This document shows positions 51,989 through 61,350 of a stretch of 64,000 nucleotides of DNA, in pieces. How positions within the stretch are numbered: position 1 is the first letter of the stretch; every line of letters begins with the position of its first letter. The notes below the pieces were generated by a model. That model saw only the letters and a list, made by a program, of their open reading frames with translations. It had not been told where the DNA came from and made no database searches. Origin of the DNA: Ruminococcus sp. YE282 (GTDB taxonomy: Bacteria > Bacillota > Clostridia > Oscillospirales > Acutalibacteraceae); NCBI GenBank assembly GCA_900101355.1, contig FMUV01000002.1, positions 88,115 through 152,114 on the forward strand. Direction: 5' to 3'. The position numbers and the translations under genes are program-made.

Positions 51989-52810
51989 CTAAGGAATATC
52001 AATAAAAACAGGATTATGTTTTTCATATATTGCATACTGTTTGAACCCAGCTTTTTTAGCAATATTAAGACCTGTTTCAATGCCCTTGCCCACATATTCG
52101 GTGCTGTGAGAATCGGTTCCGACGGTTATCAGCCTTCCGCCGAGTTCATAGTAACGCTGTATTAAATCATAATCGGGCAAGGTGGTTTTCAGCTCTTTGA
52201 ACAAACCGGAAACATTAATCTCCAATGATTTATTTTTCTTAATTAGAATTTTAAAAATTTTATCAATTTGAGTTTTAAATTCTGACATATCAGGAATACT
52301 TCCGGTTTTTACCAAAATATATCTAAGCGGATATGTTAAATGAGCAAGGCTGTCATAATTATCAAAATCTGCGGTTTCTGCAATTTCATCAAAGTAATTA
52401 TTCAAAAGTAAACTCAAATTTATTGCAGAATAATCAAGATAATAAAAATCTTCCATATCCCTGAGATTGTGAACTGAAGCAAGTATAAAATCATATTCGC
52501 CATAGGACAAAGCACGCTTGGTTCCGTCGCTGTCGTGCATCGGTTCTCCGAGTTCAATACCGCACAAAACCTTGAGTTTGTCAGCATATTTTGACTTGGC
52601 AGCCAAGGTCTCTTTTATGGATTTTGGGATTCTTTCATCAAAGCTCCCATATTCACAATCCTTGCCGTATTTGATAAACGGAGCTTCACAATGGTCTGTT
52701 ACGGCAATGGCGTACAATCCCCTTTCAACAGAGGCGCAACACATCTCGTCAACAGAGTTTTTTGCATCAAAAGAATTATTAGAATGGGTATGCAAGTCAG
52801 ATAATATCAT
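51989..52810 (-). CDS. PHP-domain phosphatase, HisJ-like
   Basis: This 273-residue protein is a PHP-superfamily metal-dependent phosphatase. Ligands are visible in SDLHTHSNNSFD, AVTDHCEAP, GIELGE, ASVHN and GTDSHS. HisJ-type enzymes dephosphorylate histidinol phosphate, but no his genes are nearby, so the substrate is open. AGGAGG lies upstream of ATG 52810. It converges on the DUF2798 gene and is divergent from the ACT/UPF0210 operon. Confidence 0.85.
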   Translation of the reverse strand: MILSDLHTHSNNSFDAKNSVDEMCCASVERGLYAIAVTDHCEAPFIKYGKDCEYGSFDERIPKSIKETLAAKSKYADKLKVLCGIELGEPMHDSDGTKRALSYGEYDFILASVHNLRDMEDFYYLDYSAINLSLLLNNYFDEIAETADFDNYDSLAHLTYPLRYILVKTGSIPDMSEFKTQIDKIFKILIKKNKSLEINVSGLFKELKTTLPDYDLIQRYYELGGRLITVGTDSHSTEYVGKGIETGLNIAKKAGFKQYAIYEKHNPVFIDIP

Positions 52811-52832
52811 ATTTTAAATTCCTCCTAAAAAA

Positions 52833-52861
52833 ATAATAGCATAATAAACATATTTATGCAA
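52833..52861 (-). promoter_or_regulatory. Promoter of the PHP phosphatase gene
   Basis: On the minus strand TTGCAT (52861-52856) and TATTAT (52838-52833) are 17 bases apart, with TG before the -10. It lies back to back with the promoter at 52870. Confidence 0.65.
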
Positions 52862-52869
52862 GTTAGGGC

Positions 52870-52898
52870 TTTACATTATCAGAAAATCATTATATAAT
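52870..52898 (+). promoter_or_regulatory. Promoter of the ACT/UPF0210 operon
   Basis: TTTACA (52870-52875) and TATAAT (52893-52898) are 17 bases apart, giving a leader of about 90 bases. Confidence 0.8.
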
Positions 52899-52943
52899 AT
52901 ACCCATTAGTTAAAATAATCACAAATAGGACTTTTTTGTCGGA

Positions 52944-52973
52944 TTTGCAGGATGTGCATTTTAATCCTGCAAA
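52944..52973 (+). promoter_or_regulatory. Leader hairpin of the ACT/UPF0210 operon
   Basis: TTTGCAGGAT (52944-52953) and ATCCTGCAAA (52964-52973) form a perfect ten-base stem with a ten-base loop, ten bases before AGGAGG. No T run follows, so it is not a simple terminator; it may be a control element or an mRNA-stabilising stem. Confidence 0.55.
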
Positions 52974-52995
52974 AGGTACATCAGGAGGAAAGCTA

Positions 52996-53265
52996 ATGAA
53001 AGCAATTATCACAGTCATCGGTAAGGATAATGTTGGTATTCTTGCCAAAGTGTCTGACGCATGTGCAAAGGCAAGCGTTAATATTGTAGAGGTAACTCAG
53101 AGCGTACTGCAAGATATGTTTGCAATGGTTATGCTCGTTGAGATTGACAAATCCAATATCGGTTTTGAGCAGCTCAGAGAAAACCTTAACGATGTCGGGA
53201 CATCCACAGGAACAAAAATTCACATTATGCACGAGGACATATTTAATAGTATGCATAAAATATAA
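52996..53265 (+). CDS. ACT-domain protein, UPF0237 family
   Basis: This 89-residue protein is a lone ACT domain of the UPF0237 type: ITVIGKDNVGILAKVSDACA at the start, then NIVEVTQSVLQDMFAMVMLVE. ACT domains bind small ligands, often amino acids. In many bacteria this gene is paired with the next one (UPF0210), as here, 30 bases apart, so the two probably work together. AGGAGG precedes ATG 52996. Confidence 0.93.
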   Translation: MKAIITVIGKDNVGILAKVSDACAKASVNIVEVTQSVLQDMFAMVMLVEIDKSNIGFEQLRENLNDVGTSTGTKIHIMHEDIFNSMHKI

Positions 53266-53295
53266 TGTTTACTGCGGATTGAAAGGACATATTAT

Positions 53296-54657
53296 ATGTT
53301 AGAAACAAAAGATATTCTTGAAACAATAAATATGATTGACAACGAAAACCTTGACGTAAGAACAATTACAATGGGTATTTCGCTTCTTGATTGCATTGAC
53401 GAAGATATAGATAAGGCTTGCACCAAGGTTTATGACAAAATCTGCCGCAGTGCAAAAGATTTGGTAAAAACGGGTGAAGATATTCAGCGTGAGTACGGCA
53501 TTCCCATAATCCATAAAAGAATTTCCGTTACTCCGATTGGAATGGTTGCAGCACCTTGTCAAAGCAAAAATGTTGTTAAGTTTGCATATTCGCTTGACAA
53601 AGCGGCAAAAGAACTTGGCGTCAACTTCATCGGCGGTTATTCCGCACTTGTTCAAAAGGGATTTGCAAGCGGTGATTACGCACTTATTGAAAGTATCCCT
53701 CAGGCCCTTGCCGAAACCGAATTTGTTTGTTCATCGGTTAATATCGGTTCAACAAAAGCCGGCATAAATATGGACGCAGTAAAGATGATGGGTAAAACCA
53801 TTAAAAAGACTGCCGAAGTAACTGCCGACAGAAACTGCATCGGAGCAGCAAAACTTGTTGTTTTCTGCAACGCCCCCGAGGACAACCCGTTTATGGCGGG
53901 TGCTTTTCACGGAGTAGGCGAAGCCGATACCGTTATTAACGTAGGTGTTTCGGGTCCCGGTGTTGTAAGAGCCGCTCTTGCTAAAGACGGCGCAGGCAAA
54001 GATATAACGGAAATTGCGGATATGGTAAAGAAAACCGCATTTAAAATCACAAGAATGGGTCAGCTTGTTGCAAAAGAAGCAAGCAAAAGACTTTGCGTTC
54101 CGTTTGGAATTGTTGACCTGTCACTTGCACCTACACCGGCAGTCGGCGACAGTGTTGCACATATACTTGAAGAAATGGGTCTTGAAGCTTGCGGATGTCA
54201 CGGCACAACTGCTGCTCTCGCCTTGCTGAACGACGCCGTTAAAAAAGGCGGCGTAATGGCTTCATCACACGTAGGCGGTCTGAGCGGCGCATTTATTCCT
54301 GTTTCGGAAGACGCAGGAATGATCAGTGCTGCCAAAAACGGTTTTCTTGATATAACAAAGCTTGAGTCAATGACAGCCGTTTGCTCGGTTGGTCTTGATA
54401 TGATTGTTGTTCCCGGAGAAATAACTCCGGAAGTGATTTCCGCCATCATTGCGGATGAAGCTGCAATCGGTATGGTAAACACCAAGACAACCGCTGTAAG
54501 ACTTATTCCAGCTATCGGAAGAAAAGCCGGAGACGTGCTTGAATTTGGCGGTCTTCTCGGCAGCGGCCCGGTTATGCCGATAAGAAAAGGCTCGCCGGAA
54601 GTATTCATAAACCGAGGCGGAAGAATTCCTGCTCCGCTCCAGGCTTTGAAAAACTAA
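53296..54657 (+). CDS. UPF0210/DUF711 PFL-like protein
   Basis: This 453-residue protein belongs to the UPF0210 family, with a fold related to pyruvate formate-lyase but no demonstrated reaction. Conserved segments include [68 protein letters not shown] and a C-terminal [20 protein letters not shown]. No glycyl-radical motif typical of true PFL is visible. It follows the ACT-domain gene and likely uses it as a regulatory partner. Confidence 0.93.
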   Translation: MLETKDILETINMIDNENLDVRTITMGISLLDCIDEDIDKACTKVYDKICRSAKDLVKTGEDIQREYGIPIIHKRISVTPIGMVAAPCQSKNVVKFAYSLDKAAKELGVNFIGGYSALVQKGFASGDYALIESIPQALAETEFVCSSVNIGSTKAGINMDAVKMMGKTIKKTAEVTADRNCIGAAKLVVFCNAPEDNPFMAGAFHGVGEADTVINVGVSGPGVVRAALAKDGAGKDITEIADMVKKTAFKITRMGQLVAKEASKRLCVPFGIVDLSLAPTPAVGDSVAHILEEMGLEACGCHGTTAALALLNDAVKKGGVMASSHVGGLSGAFIPVSEDAGMISAAKNGFLDITKLESMTAVCSVGLDMIVVPGEITPEVISAIIADEAAIGMVNTKTTAVRLIPAIGRKAGDVLEFGGLLGSGPVMPIRKGSPEVFINRGGRIPAPLQALKN

Positions 54658-54663
54658 TATCAG

Positions 54664-54717
54664 TGAAAACCGAAATTTGTCTGCGGAGGCAGTAATTCCT
54701 CTGCCCCATGGTTTTCA
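54664..54717 (+). repeat. Nested inverted repeat between UPF0210 and the V-ATPase operon
   Basis: Outer arms TGAAAACC (54664-54671) and GGTTTTCA (54710-54717) enclose GCGGAGG (54683-54689) and CCTCTGC (54698-54704), which pair with one G-U. No T run follows. It could be a leader element or insulate the two operons. A TATAAT (54722-54727) lies just after it, but no good -35 box was found. Confidence 0.55.
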
Positions 54718-54753
54718 TTAATATAATCAATCGGTTATACCAGAGGTGTTATT

Positions 54754-55062
54754 ATGGAAAATATGATTAAAAAAATTGTCGATGCCGATAACGAAGCACG
54801 GGCAATGGAAGAAAACATAAAAAAAGAAAAGGGCGAGCTAAGTCAAAAGATTGACAGCGAAGCTCAGGCCATATATGACAAATATATGAGCGAAGCTCTT
54901 GAAACCATAAAGCGCAACGACGCAGCCGAAGAAAAGAACGCCGCTCAGCAATGGGAAGAAGTAAAAGGCAAACAAAAGTCAGCCCATATTAAGCTTCAGT
55001 CTGACTACAAGAACAACTGTGACAAATGGGTCGATGAAATTGTGAAGCGTGTAATCGAATAA
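54754..55062 (+). CDS. V-type ATPase subunit G/H (peripheral stalk)
   Basis: This 102-residue charged, all-helical protein is the first gene of the V-ATPase operon. Such a protein pairs with subunit E to form the peripheral stalk. It is a continuous coiled coil rich in Lys, Glu and Ala (DADNEARAMEENIKKEKGEL), with a short C-terminal cap. Identity rests on length, composition and position; letters differ between organisms (G, H or F). Confidence 0.75.
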   Translation: MENMIKKIVDADNEARAMEENIKKEKGELSQKIDSEAQAIYDKYMSEALETIKRNDAAEEKNAAQQWEEVKGKQKSAHIKLQSDYKNNCDKWVDEIVKRVIE

Positions 55063-55095
55063 ATTACATGCTTTAACTTTTAACGGAGGTGGATT

Positions 55096-56130
55096 ATGCC
55101 AAATACATCTTTTGCGGTTATGACAAAGGCAAGGTCAAAATTTGGCAAACGTCTTACTGATAAGGATTACAACAGTTTGTTGGCGTGTCAAAGCGTTGCC
55201 GAGGTTATGTCTTACCTTAAGTCATATACGCGATATTCAAAGGCTCTTGAGGATATGAACGAGCGTGATGTGCACAGAGGCAGGCTTGAAGCTCTTTTAA
55301 GGCAAAACCTGTTTTATGAATTTGACTCTCTGTGCAGATATGATTCAAGCATAAGCTCGGGACTTTCAAAATATATTATCGAATCTATTGAAGTTGAACA
55401 GATTGTAAGATTTTTGATTTTGCTCAATTCCAATTCTACCGATAAATTTATTTATCAATTCCCGTCGTATTTTGCAAGTCATACGGATATTGATATAAAC
55501 GCACTTGCAAACGCTAAAAATTATGATGAATTTCTCAGTGTTCTTTCATCATCACCCTATCACAATATTCTTAAGGAATTTGAGCCGGATGAAAAAGGAC
55601 GCTTGCCTGTTTCGGACATTGAAACCAGGCTTTATGAATATGTATATTCAAACCTTTATCAGATAATTGACAAAAAGGCGAAAGGAGTTGAAAAGAAAGA
55701 ATTAAAATCTATGTTTTCAACGATTATTGATTATAATATTTTTTCAACTATACTGAGATTGAAAAAGTATTATAAACTTCCGCCTGATGTAATTAAAAAT
55801 TCCCTGATGGTCAAGTACAGCAACATCAACAAAAGAGTAATTGACCAAATGTGCAAGGCTGAGTCTTCGGGCGAGGTGTTCACAATTATGCAGAGCACCA
55901 ACAACGGCAGACTGATTAACAAAATCGGATATGTATACGCAAGCGATATCAGTCCGAGAGTTAAGTACAGACTTGCAAGAAAGAATATGCGTTTTTCAAA
56001 CAACCCGTCGGTTGTAATGATTTCGTATATGTTTGTTTCCGAAACAGAGCTGATGAATATCATCTGTCTGATTGAGGGAATAAGATATAAATTAGATACT
56101 AAAAAGATACAGTCACTGCTTATTTATTAA
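55096..56130 (+). CDS. V-type ATPase subunit C
   Basis: Subunit C is the funnel-shaped connector that joins the central stalk to the membrane ring. The 344-residue helical protein has a typical TKARSKFGKRLTDKDYNSLL start and three similar helical repeats, with ESIEVEQIVRFLILLNS and CLIEGIRYKLDTKKI as landmarks. It follows the stalk gene by 33 bases. Confidence 0.9.
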   Translation: MPNTSFAVMTKARSKFGKRLTDKDYNSLLACQSVAEVMSYLKSYTRYSKALEDMNERDVHRGRLEALLRQNLFYEFDSLCRYDSSISSGLSKYIIESIEVEQIVRFLILLNSNSTDKFIYQFPSYFASHTDIDINALANAKNYDEFLSVLSSSPYHNILKEFEPDEKGRLPVSDIETRLYEYVYSNLYQIIDKKAKGVEKKELKSMFSTIIDYNIFSTILRLKKYYKLPPDVIKNSLMVKYSNINKRVIDQMCKAESSGEVFTIMQSTNNGRLINKIGYVYASDISPRVKYRLARKNMRFSNNPSVVMISYMFVSETELMNIICLIEGIRYKLDTKKIQSLLIY

Positions 56131-56180
56131 GGTTTCTTAATACATTTACAGCCTGACTTATAAGTAGAGGTGATTTTAAT

Positions 56181-58115
56181 TTGGCAATTTCTACCATGCA
56201 AGCCGTGAGTATTATCGGTCTGATTGATAATATTGATGACGTTATTACGGTACTTGGTAAATCAGGTGTGTTCCAACCTGATAACGTCACTGATTTTTAC
56301 GGCGACACAAAGGACTTTACACATCTTCAGACAAAAAACATCTATGCTGAACCATTGACAAATTTAAAAGCTTCGCTTAACTTAACAAAGCGAAATTTCA
56401 AAATTGTAGATGTCAGCGACTACAATCCGCCATTTGAAGAGCTGGAAGCCTTTGCTAACAACACTGCTCATGAAATTGACGCACTTGTGGATGACAAGGA
56501 GTTTATTTCCGAACAGCTTTATGAAGCAAAGGAAAACCTGGTTGAAACAAGCCACTTTCTTGGAATCGGCGTTGAAATTGAAAGTTTGCTGAAACTTAAA
56601 TATGTTAAGGCAAACTTCGGTAAGATGCCAAAAGAAAGTCTTGCAAAACTTGACGCCTACAAACACAATCCGTTTGTTGACTTTAACATCTGCACTCAGG
56701 ATAAAACACATTTATGGGGCGTGTATTTCACTCCGATTGATAAGGCAGAAGAAATTGATAAAATTTTTGTGGGACTTTATTTTGAAAAATGCGACGTCCT
56801 CGGCGTTCAGGATACTCCTCAGGACCATCTTGACAAATTAAAGTCAATCGTTCCTCAGCTTGAGGAAAAACTTAAAACCGTTGAGAAAAAAATTGAGGAT
56901 TATCTTAATGAAAAATCCGAGCTTATTTCCAAAAACTTATCAAAGCTTGAGGAACTTTACCTTTACGCAGGCATCAGAACCAAAGCTTTGCAGTATAACA
57001 AAAGTTTTATTATTGTAGGCTGGGTTCCGAAAGAATCGGTAAAGCCCCTTAAGAAAAAGCTCTCGGAAATCAAGAGCATTGAAACAGAGTTTTCCGCATC
57101 ATATAATCAGATAAAAAAATCACCGCCTGTAAAACTGAAAAACTGTTTTTTAGCTAAACCTTTTGAGTTTTACACAGAAATGTACGGTGTTCCTAAGTAT
57201 AATGAGATTGACCCGACACTGTTTGTGGCAATCACATATATAATAATTTTCGGAATTATGTTTGCCGACCTCGGTCAGGGACTTATGGTTTCGATTGTAG
57301 GAATGTTGATGTGGAAAATCAAAAAGATGAAAATAGGAAAAATTCTTATCCCCTGCGGTATTTCATCTGCGATATTCGGCACAATATTCGGAAGCGTATT
57401 TGGTTTTGAACACATGCTTGACCCTATGTACAAAGCACTGTTCGGACTTGACGAAAAGCCGTTTGAAGTAATGGCTCATCAGAACACAACATTTATTATC
57501 TTGGGTGCTATCGGAATCGGCGTTGTCCTTCTGATTGTTGCAATGTTCCTGAACATTTACACTTCATTCAGACAAAAAGACTACGGACGTGCATTATTCA
57601 GTTCAAGCGGTCTTGCGGGCGTTGTTTTCTACTCCGCTACAATTTTTGGCCTTGCAGGTCAACTTTTCTTGGGCAAGCACATTCTTTCTCTCCCCTATAT
57701 TTTAGGATTAATAGTATTTCCGTTCATACTTGTATTCTTCAGCGAACCCCTTTCGGGACTTGTAAACAGAGAGCCCGACTGGAAACCTGAAAGTTGGGGC
57801 GGATATATAGTTGAAAAGCTGTTTGAATCTCTTGAGATTCTTTTGAGTTATGTTACAAACACAATGAGCTTCCTGCGTGTCGGCGCATTTGTACTTGTTC
57901 ATGCGGGTATGATGATGGTTGTATTCGTGCTTGCCGAAACTATCGGAGGCGTCGGATACTGGATTGTTGTTGTTCTCGGCAACGGTCTCGTTATGGCTCT
58001 GGAAGCACTTCTTGTATCAATTCAGACGCTTCGTCTTGAGTATTACGAGATGTTCAGTAAGTTTTATTCGGGTGAGGGCAGAAACTACGAACCCGTTAAA
58101 TTAATCAAAGAATAA
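56181..58115 (+). CDS. V-type ATPase subunit I (membrane stator)
   Basis: Subunit I forms the two half-channels against the rotor ring. The 644-residue protein has a soluble N-terminal half with coiled coils (about residues 80-140 and 220-260) and a C-terminal half with seven or eight membrane helices. Landmarks are GWVPKESV, FADLGQGLM and the conserved SFLRVGAFVLVHAGM, where an Arg faces the rotor. TTG at 56181 lies after AGAGG; an ATG at codon 6 is an alternative. Confidence 0.94.
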   Translation: MAISTMQAVSIIGLIDNIDDVITVLGKSGVFQPDNVTDFYGDTKDFTHLQTKNIYAEPLTNLKASLNLTKRNFKIVDVSDYNPPFEELEAFANNTAHEIDALVDDKEFISEQLYEAKENLVETSHFLGIGVEIESLLKLKYVKANFGKMPKESLAKLDAYKHNPFVDFNICTQDKTHLWGVYFTPIDKAEEIDKIFVGLYFEKCDVLGVQDTPQDHLDKLKSIVPQLEEKLKTVEKKIEDYLNEKSELISKNLSKLEELYLYAGIRTKALQYNKSFIIVGWVPKESVKPLKKKLSEIKSIETEFSASYNQIKKSPPVKLKNCFLAKPFEFYTEMYGVPKYNEIDPTLFVAITYIIIFGIMFADLGQGLMVSIVGMLMWKIKKMKIGKILIPCGISSAIFGTIFGSVFGFEHMLDPMYKALFGLDEKPFEVMAHQNTTFIILGAIGIGVVLLIVAMFLNIYTSFRQKDYGRALFSSSGLAGVVFYSATIFGLAGQLFLGKHILSLPYILGLIVFPFILVFFSEPLSGLVNREPDWKPESWGGYIVEKLFESLEILLSYVTNTMSFLRVGAFVLVHAGMMMVVFVLAETIGGVGYWIVVVLGNGLVMALEALLVSIQTLRLEYYEMFSKFYSGEGRNYEPVKLIKE

Positions 58116-58134
58116 TTTTTTGGAGGTATTTATT

Positions 58135-58566
58135 ATGTTATTATTCAATTCAATTATGCTAATCTTACCGGTAGTATTCCTTATTCTTTCTGTTGTACTT
58201 GCAGTTAAGGCATTTGAAAAAGGCAAGAGCAGAAAAAGAACAGTTCTTATGCAGCTCGCCTCGTTTGCAGCAGTATTTACATTGTGCATGGTTTGCCCGT
58301 TCGTAGCCAGCGCAGCAACAGGCGACACATCAACAGCAACAGACGCAACAGCAGCAGGTTTGGCTTACATCGGCGCAGGTCTTGCAACAGGTTTCTCTTG
58401 TATCGGTGGCGGTATTGCCGTTGGTAATGCAGCTCCGGCAGCTATCGGTGCTACAAGTGAAGATCCTAAGGCATTCGGTAAAGCTATCATCTTCGTTGCA
58501 CTTGGTGAAGGTGTTGCACTTTACGGTATGCTTATCTCCATCATGTTAATCTCAGCAGTAGGCTGA
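58135..58566 (+). CDS. V-type ATPase subunit K (rotor ring)
   Basis: This 143-residue protein is the ion-carrying ring subunit. It has two N-terminal membrane segments (about 4-26 and 38-60) followed by a Gly/Ala-rich hairpin. In the hairpin the essential carboxylate is the Glu in VALGEGVALYG, and the polar loop includes GATSEDPKAFGKA. The N-terminal pair and a Thr/Ala-rich stretch make it different from the four-helix duplicated NtpK of Enterococcus. Whether H+ or Na+ is carried cannot be told safely. ATG at 58135 follows GGAGG at eight bases. Confidence 0.9.
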   Translation: MLLFNSIMLILPVVFLILSVVLAVKAFEKGKSRKRTVLMQLASFAAVFTLCMVCPFVASAATGDTSTATDATAAGLAYIGAGLATGFSCIGGGIAVGNAAPAAIGATSEDPKAFGKAIIFVALGEGVALYGMLISIMLISAVG

Positions 58567-58610
58567 TAAACCGCAAAGTGCTTTTAGCAACAAATAAAGG
58601 TTTTGATAAT

Positions 58611-58919
58611 ATGAAATTTTTTTTGATAAGTGATAATGTTGATACCAAAATGGGAATGCGCTTTGCCGGCGTTGAGGGCGTTGTTGTTCACGAAGAAGAA
58701 GAAGTTCGCTCCGAGCTTACAAAAGCTATGAACAGAGAGGACATTGCCGTTATACTTATGACGGAGCACCTTGTTTCTCTCTGCCCCGATTTGGTGTATG
58801 ACCTTAAACTTAACCACAAGCGTCCGCTTATTGTTGAAATTCCCGACCGTCACGGTAACGGAAGAACCAAGGACAGTATTACAAAATATGTTCAGGACGC
58901 AATTGGCGTTAAGCTTTAA
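58611..58919 (+). CDS. V-type ATPase subunit F
   Basis: This 102-residue protein is subunit F of the central stalk, a small Rossmann-like domain (MKFFLISDNVDTKMGMRFAG at the start, then IAVILMTEHLV) with a flexible C-terminus. It binds subunit D and helps regulate rotation. ATG at 58611 is chosen; a longer reading has no ribosome site. Confidence 0.9.
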   Translation: MKFFLISDNVDTKMGMRFAGVEGVVVHEEEEVRSELTKAMNREDIAVILMTEHLVSLCPDLVYDLKLNHKRPLIVEIPDRHGNGRTKDSITKYVQDAIGVKL

Positions 58920-58959
58920 TTGACGATTACTTAAATTCAGAAGCTGAGAGGTTATTTAT

Positions 58960-59553
58960 ATGGAAATTACCGCAAAAACCGATAACTTTCTGAAAGCCAT
59001 AATGAAATATGCCGACGACCAGAGAAATGAAATGCATTCCGAGGTTGATAAGCTGAAAGAGGAAAAAATCAAGGAAGCCGAGAAAAAGGCTGCCTTTGAC
59101 AGCGAAAAGCTGATAAAAGACAAACTTGAAGCTAAGAAAAACGAGCAGACCGGTATCCTTGCAAAAAACACTCAGGAAGGTCAGAGAAAGCTCTTTGTTG
59201 AAAGAGTTGAAATGACCGAGAATATTTTCAAAAAGGCCGAAGAAAAACTTATTGAATATACAAAAACATCCGCTTATTCCGAAAAGCTGACTGAAAGCGC
59301 AAAAGAAATTGCAGCTCTTTTCGGCAAGGAAAGCTGTGTTCTCTATGTAAACGAAAGAGATTTGAAAGCAGCTGACAAAATCAAGGCATTTTTCGGCGGA
59401 GAAGCCGAAGTCAAAGCAGACAAGTCGGTAAAAATCGGCGGCTTAAAGGGCTATTGCGAAAATCTTAGAATTGTAGCTGACGAAACCCTTGACAGCAAAC
59501 TTGCCGACCAGAGGGAATGGTTTATTGAAAACTCAAATCTCAGCGTGCTTTGA
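58960..59553 (+). CDS. V-type ATPase subunit E (peripheral stalk)
   Basis: This 197-residue protein has an N-terminal coiled coil (about residues 10-110, Lys/Glu/Ala-rich) and a compact C-terminal domain (LYVNERDLKAADKIKAF, IGGLKGYCENLRIVADETL), the layout of subunit E, which pairs with the first gene to form the stator stalk contacting the A/B head. Confidence 0.88.
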   Translation: MEITAKTDNFLKAIMKYADDQRNEMHSEVDKLKEEKIKEAEKKAAFDSEKLIKDKLEAKKNEQTGILAKNTQEGQRKLFVERVEMTENIFKKAEEKLIEYTKTSAYSEKLTESAKEIAALFGKESCVLYVNERDLKAADKIKAFFGGEAEVKADKSVKIGGLKGYCENLRIVADETLDSKLADQREWFIENSNLSVL

Positions 59554-59580
59554 TGAATTGAAACCGAAAGAGTGATATGT

Positions 59581-61335
59581 ATGGAAAACAACAATGTTAT
59601 ATATGGAATTAACGGACCTGTTGTAACCGTAAAAAAAGCCGATTGCTTTGAAATGATGGAAATGGTTCACGTTGGCAAGCAAAAGCTTGTTGGCGAGGTA
59701 ATCGGAATCACCGATGAATTTACCACAATTCAGGTTTATGAGGAAACCACAGGTCTAAAGCCGGGCGACCCCGTAACCGGCACTGGTGCTCCGATGAACG
59801 TACTTTTGGGACCGGGAATCATTGACAATATCTTTGACGGTATTGAGCGTCCTTTGAAAGCAATCGAAGAGCAATCGGGTTCGTTTATCAGCCGAGGCGC
59901 AAGCGTAAGCTCTCTTGACGACAAAAAGCTTTGGAACGTTACCCTCAAAGTTAAAGTTGGCGACAGACTTGAAAGCGGACAGATTTATGCTACGCTGCCC
60001 GAAACTCCGATTATTGAGCACAGACTTATGGTTCCGCCGTCAATTTCAGGCGTAATTACCAAGGTTATGCCTAACGGAGAATATAAACTTTTTGACACGG
60101 TTGCAGTAATTAAGGACGATGACGGCGAGGAACACAACCTTACATTGTGCCAGCAATGGCCAATCAGAACATCACGTCCTGTTAAAGAAAGACTCACGTC
60201 TTCCGTACCGCTTATTACAGGTCAGCGTGTTATCGACACCCTCTTCCCTATTGCCAAGGGCGGCACAGCCGCTATTCCGGGCGGATTCGGAACTGGTAAA
60301 ACAATGACTCAGCACCAGCTTGCAAAATGGTGCGATGCCGACATTATTATATATGTAGGCTGCGGCGAACGCGGAAACGAAATGAGCCAGGTACTTGAAG
60401 AATTTTCGGAATTGATTGACCCTAAGTCACAGCGTCCGATGACCGACCGTACCGTTCTTATTGCAAACACATCCAATATGCCTGTTGCGGCTCGTGAAGC
60501 TTCTATTTACACAGGTATTACACTTGGCGAATATTACAGAGATATGGGCTATCACGTTGCAATGATGGCTGACTCAACATCACGTTGGGCTGAGGCTTTG
60601 CGTGAGATTTCAGGACGACTTGAAGAAATGCCTGCCGAAGAAGGCTTCCCGGCATATCTTCCGTCAAGACTTGCAGAGTTTTACGAAAGAGGCGGACGTG
60701 CTGAGGTTCTCAGCGGCGGCGAAGGCTCGGTTACACTTATCGGTGCCGTATCTCCGCAGGGCTCTGACTTCTCTGAGCCTGTAACACAGAACACAAAGCG
60801 TTTTACACGTTGCTTCTGGGCACTTGACAAAGCGCTTGCTTATGCAAGACATTATCCGGCAATCAACTGGATTCAGAGTTACAGCGAATATTTTAACGAC
60901 CTTGACCCTTGGTTCAGAAAGAACCTCGGCGACGAATTTGTTGAGTACCGCAACAAGATAAGTGCATTGCTTCAGGAAGAAAATTCCCTTATGGAGATTG
61001 TAAAGCTTATCGGTTCGGATGTTTTGCCTGATGACCAAAAACTTGTTATTGAAACAGCAAGAGCTATCCGTGTAGGATTCTTACAGCAGAATGCTTTCCA
61101 CGCAGACGATACATTCGTACCGCTTGAAAAGCAAAAGCTGATGATGAAAACTATTCTTCATCTTTATGAAAAGTCAAAAGAAATTGTGGCTCAGGAAATT
61201 CCGCTTTCAAAAATCCTTGCACTCGGACTTTTTGATAAGCTTACAAAGATGAAATATGATATTCCAAACAGCAAGCCTGAAATGTTTGACGAATATATAA
61301 AAGAAATTGACGAAAAACTTGCAGCACTTAAATAA
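59581..61335 (+). CDS. V-type ATPase catalytic subunit A
   Basis: This 584-residue subunit hydrolyses (or makes) ATP. It has GINGPVVTV at the start, the A-type insert (about residues 115-190), Walker A GGFGTGKTMTQHQL, the CGERGNEMSQVL segment, MADSTSRWAEALREISGR and PAEEGFPAYLPSRLA, all canonical. ATG at 59581 is preferred to an in-frame GTG three codons upstream. It ends 15 bases before subunit B. Confidence 0.98.
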   Translation: MENNNVIYGINGPVVTVKKADCFEMMEMVHVGKQKLVGEVIGITDEFTTIQVYEETTGLKPGDPVTGTGAPMNVLLGPGIIDNIFDGIERPLKAIEEQSGSFISRGASVSSLDDKKLWNVTLKVKVGDRLESGQIYATLPETPIIEHRLMVPPSISGVITKVMPNGEYKLFDTVAVIKDDDGEEHNLTLCQQWPIRTSRPVKERLTSSVPLITGQRVIDTLFPIAKGGTAAIPGGFGTGKTMTQHQLAKWCDADIIIYVGCGERGNEMSQVLEEFSELIDPKSQRPMTDRTVLIANTSNMPVAAREASIYTGITLGEYYRDMGYHVAMMADSTSRWAEALREISGRLEEMPAEEGFPAYLPSRLAEFYERGGRAEVLSGGEGSVTLIGAVSPQGSDFSEPVTQNTKRFTRCFWALDKALAYARHYPAINWIQSYSEYFNDLDPWFRKNLGDEFVEYRNKISALLQEENSLMEIVKLIGSDVLPDDQKLVIETARAIRVGFLQQNAFHADDTFVPLEKQKLMMKTILHLYEKSKEIVAQEIPLSKILALGLFDKLTKMKYDIPNSKPEMFDEYIKEIDEKLAALK

Positions 61336-61350
61336 GGAGGAAACGCAGTA

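Noticed and set aside
53296-54657. Calling UPF0210 a pyruvate formate-lyase
   Set aside because: The PFL-like name is about fold; the glycyl-radical motif and an activating enzyme gene are absent.
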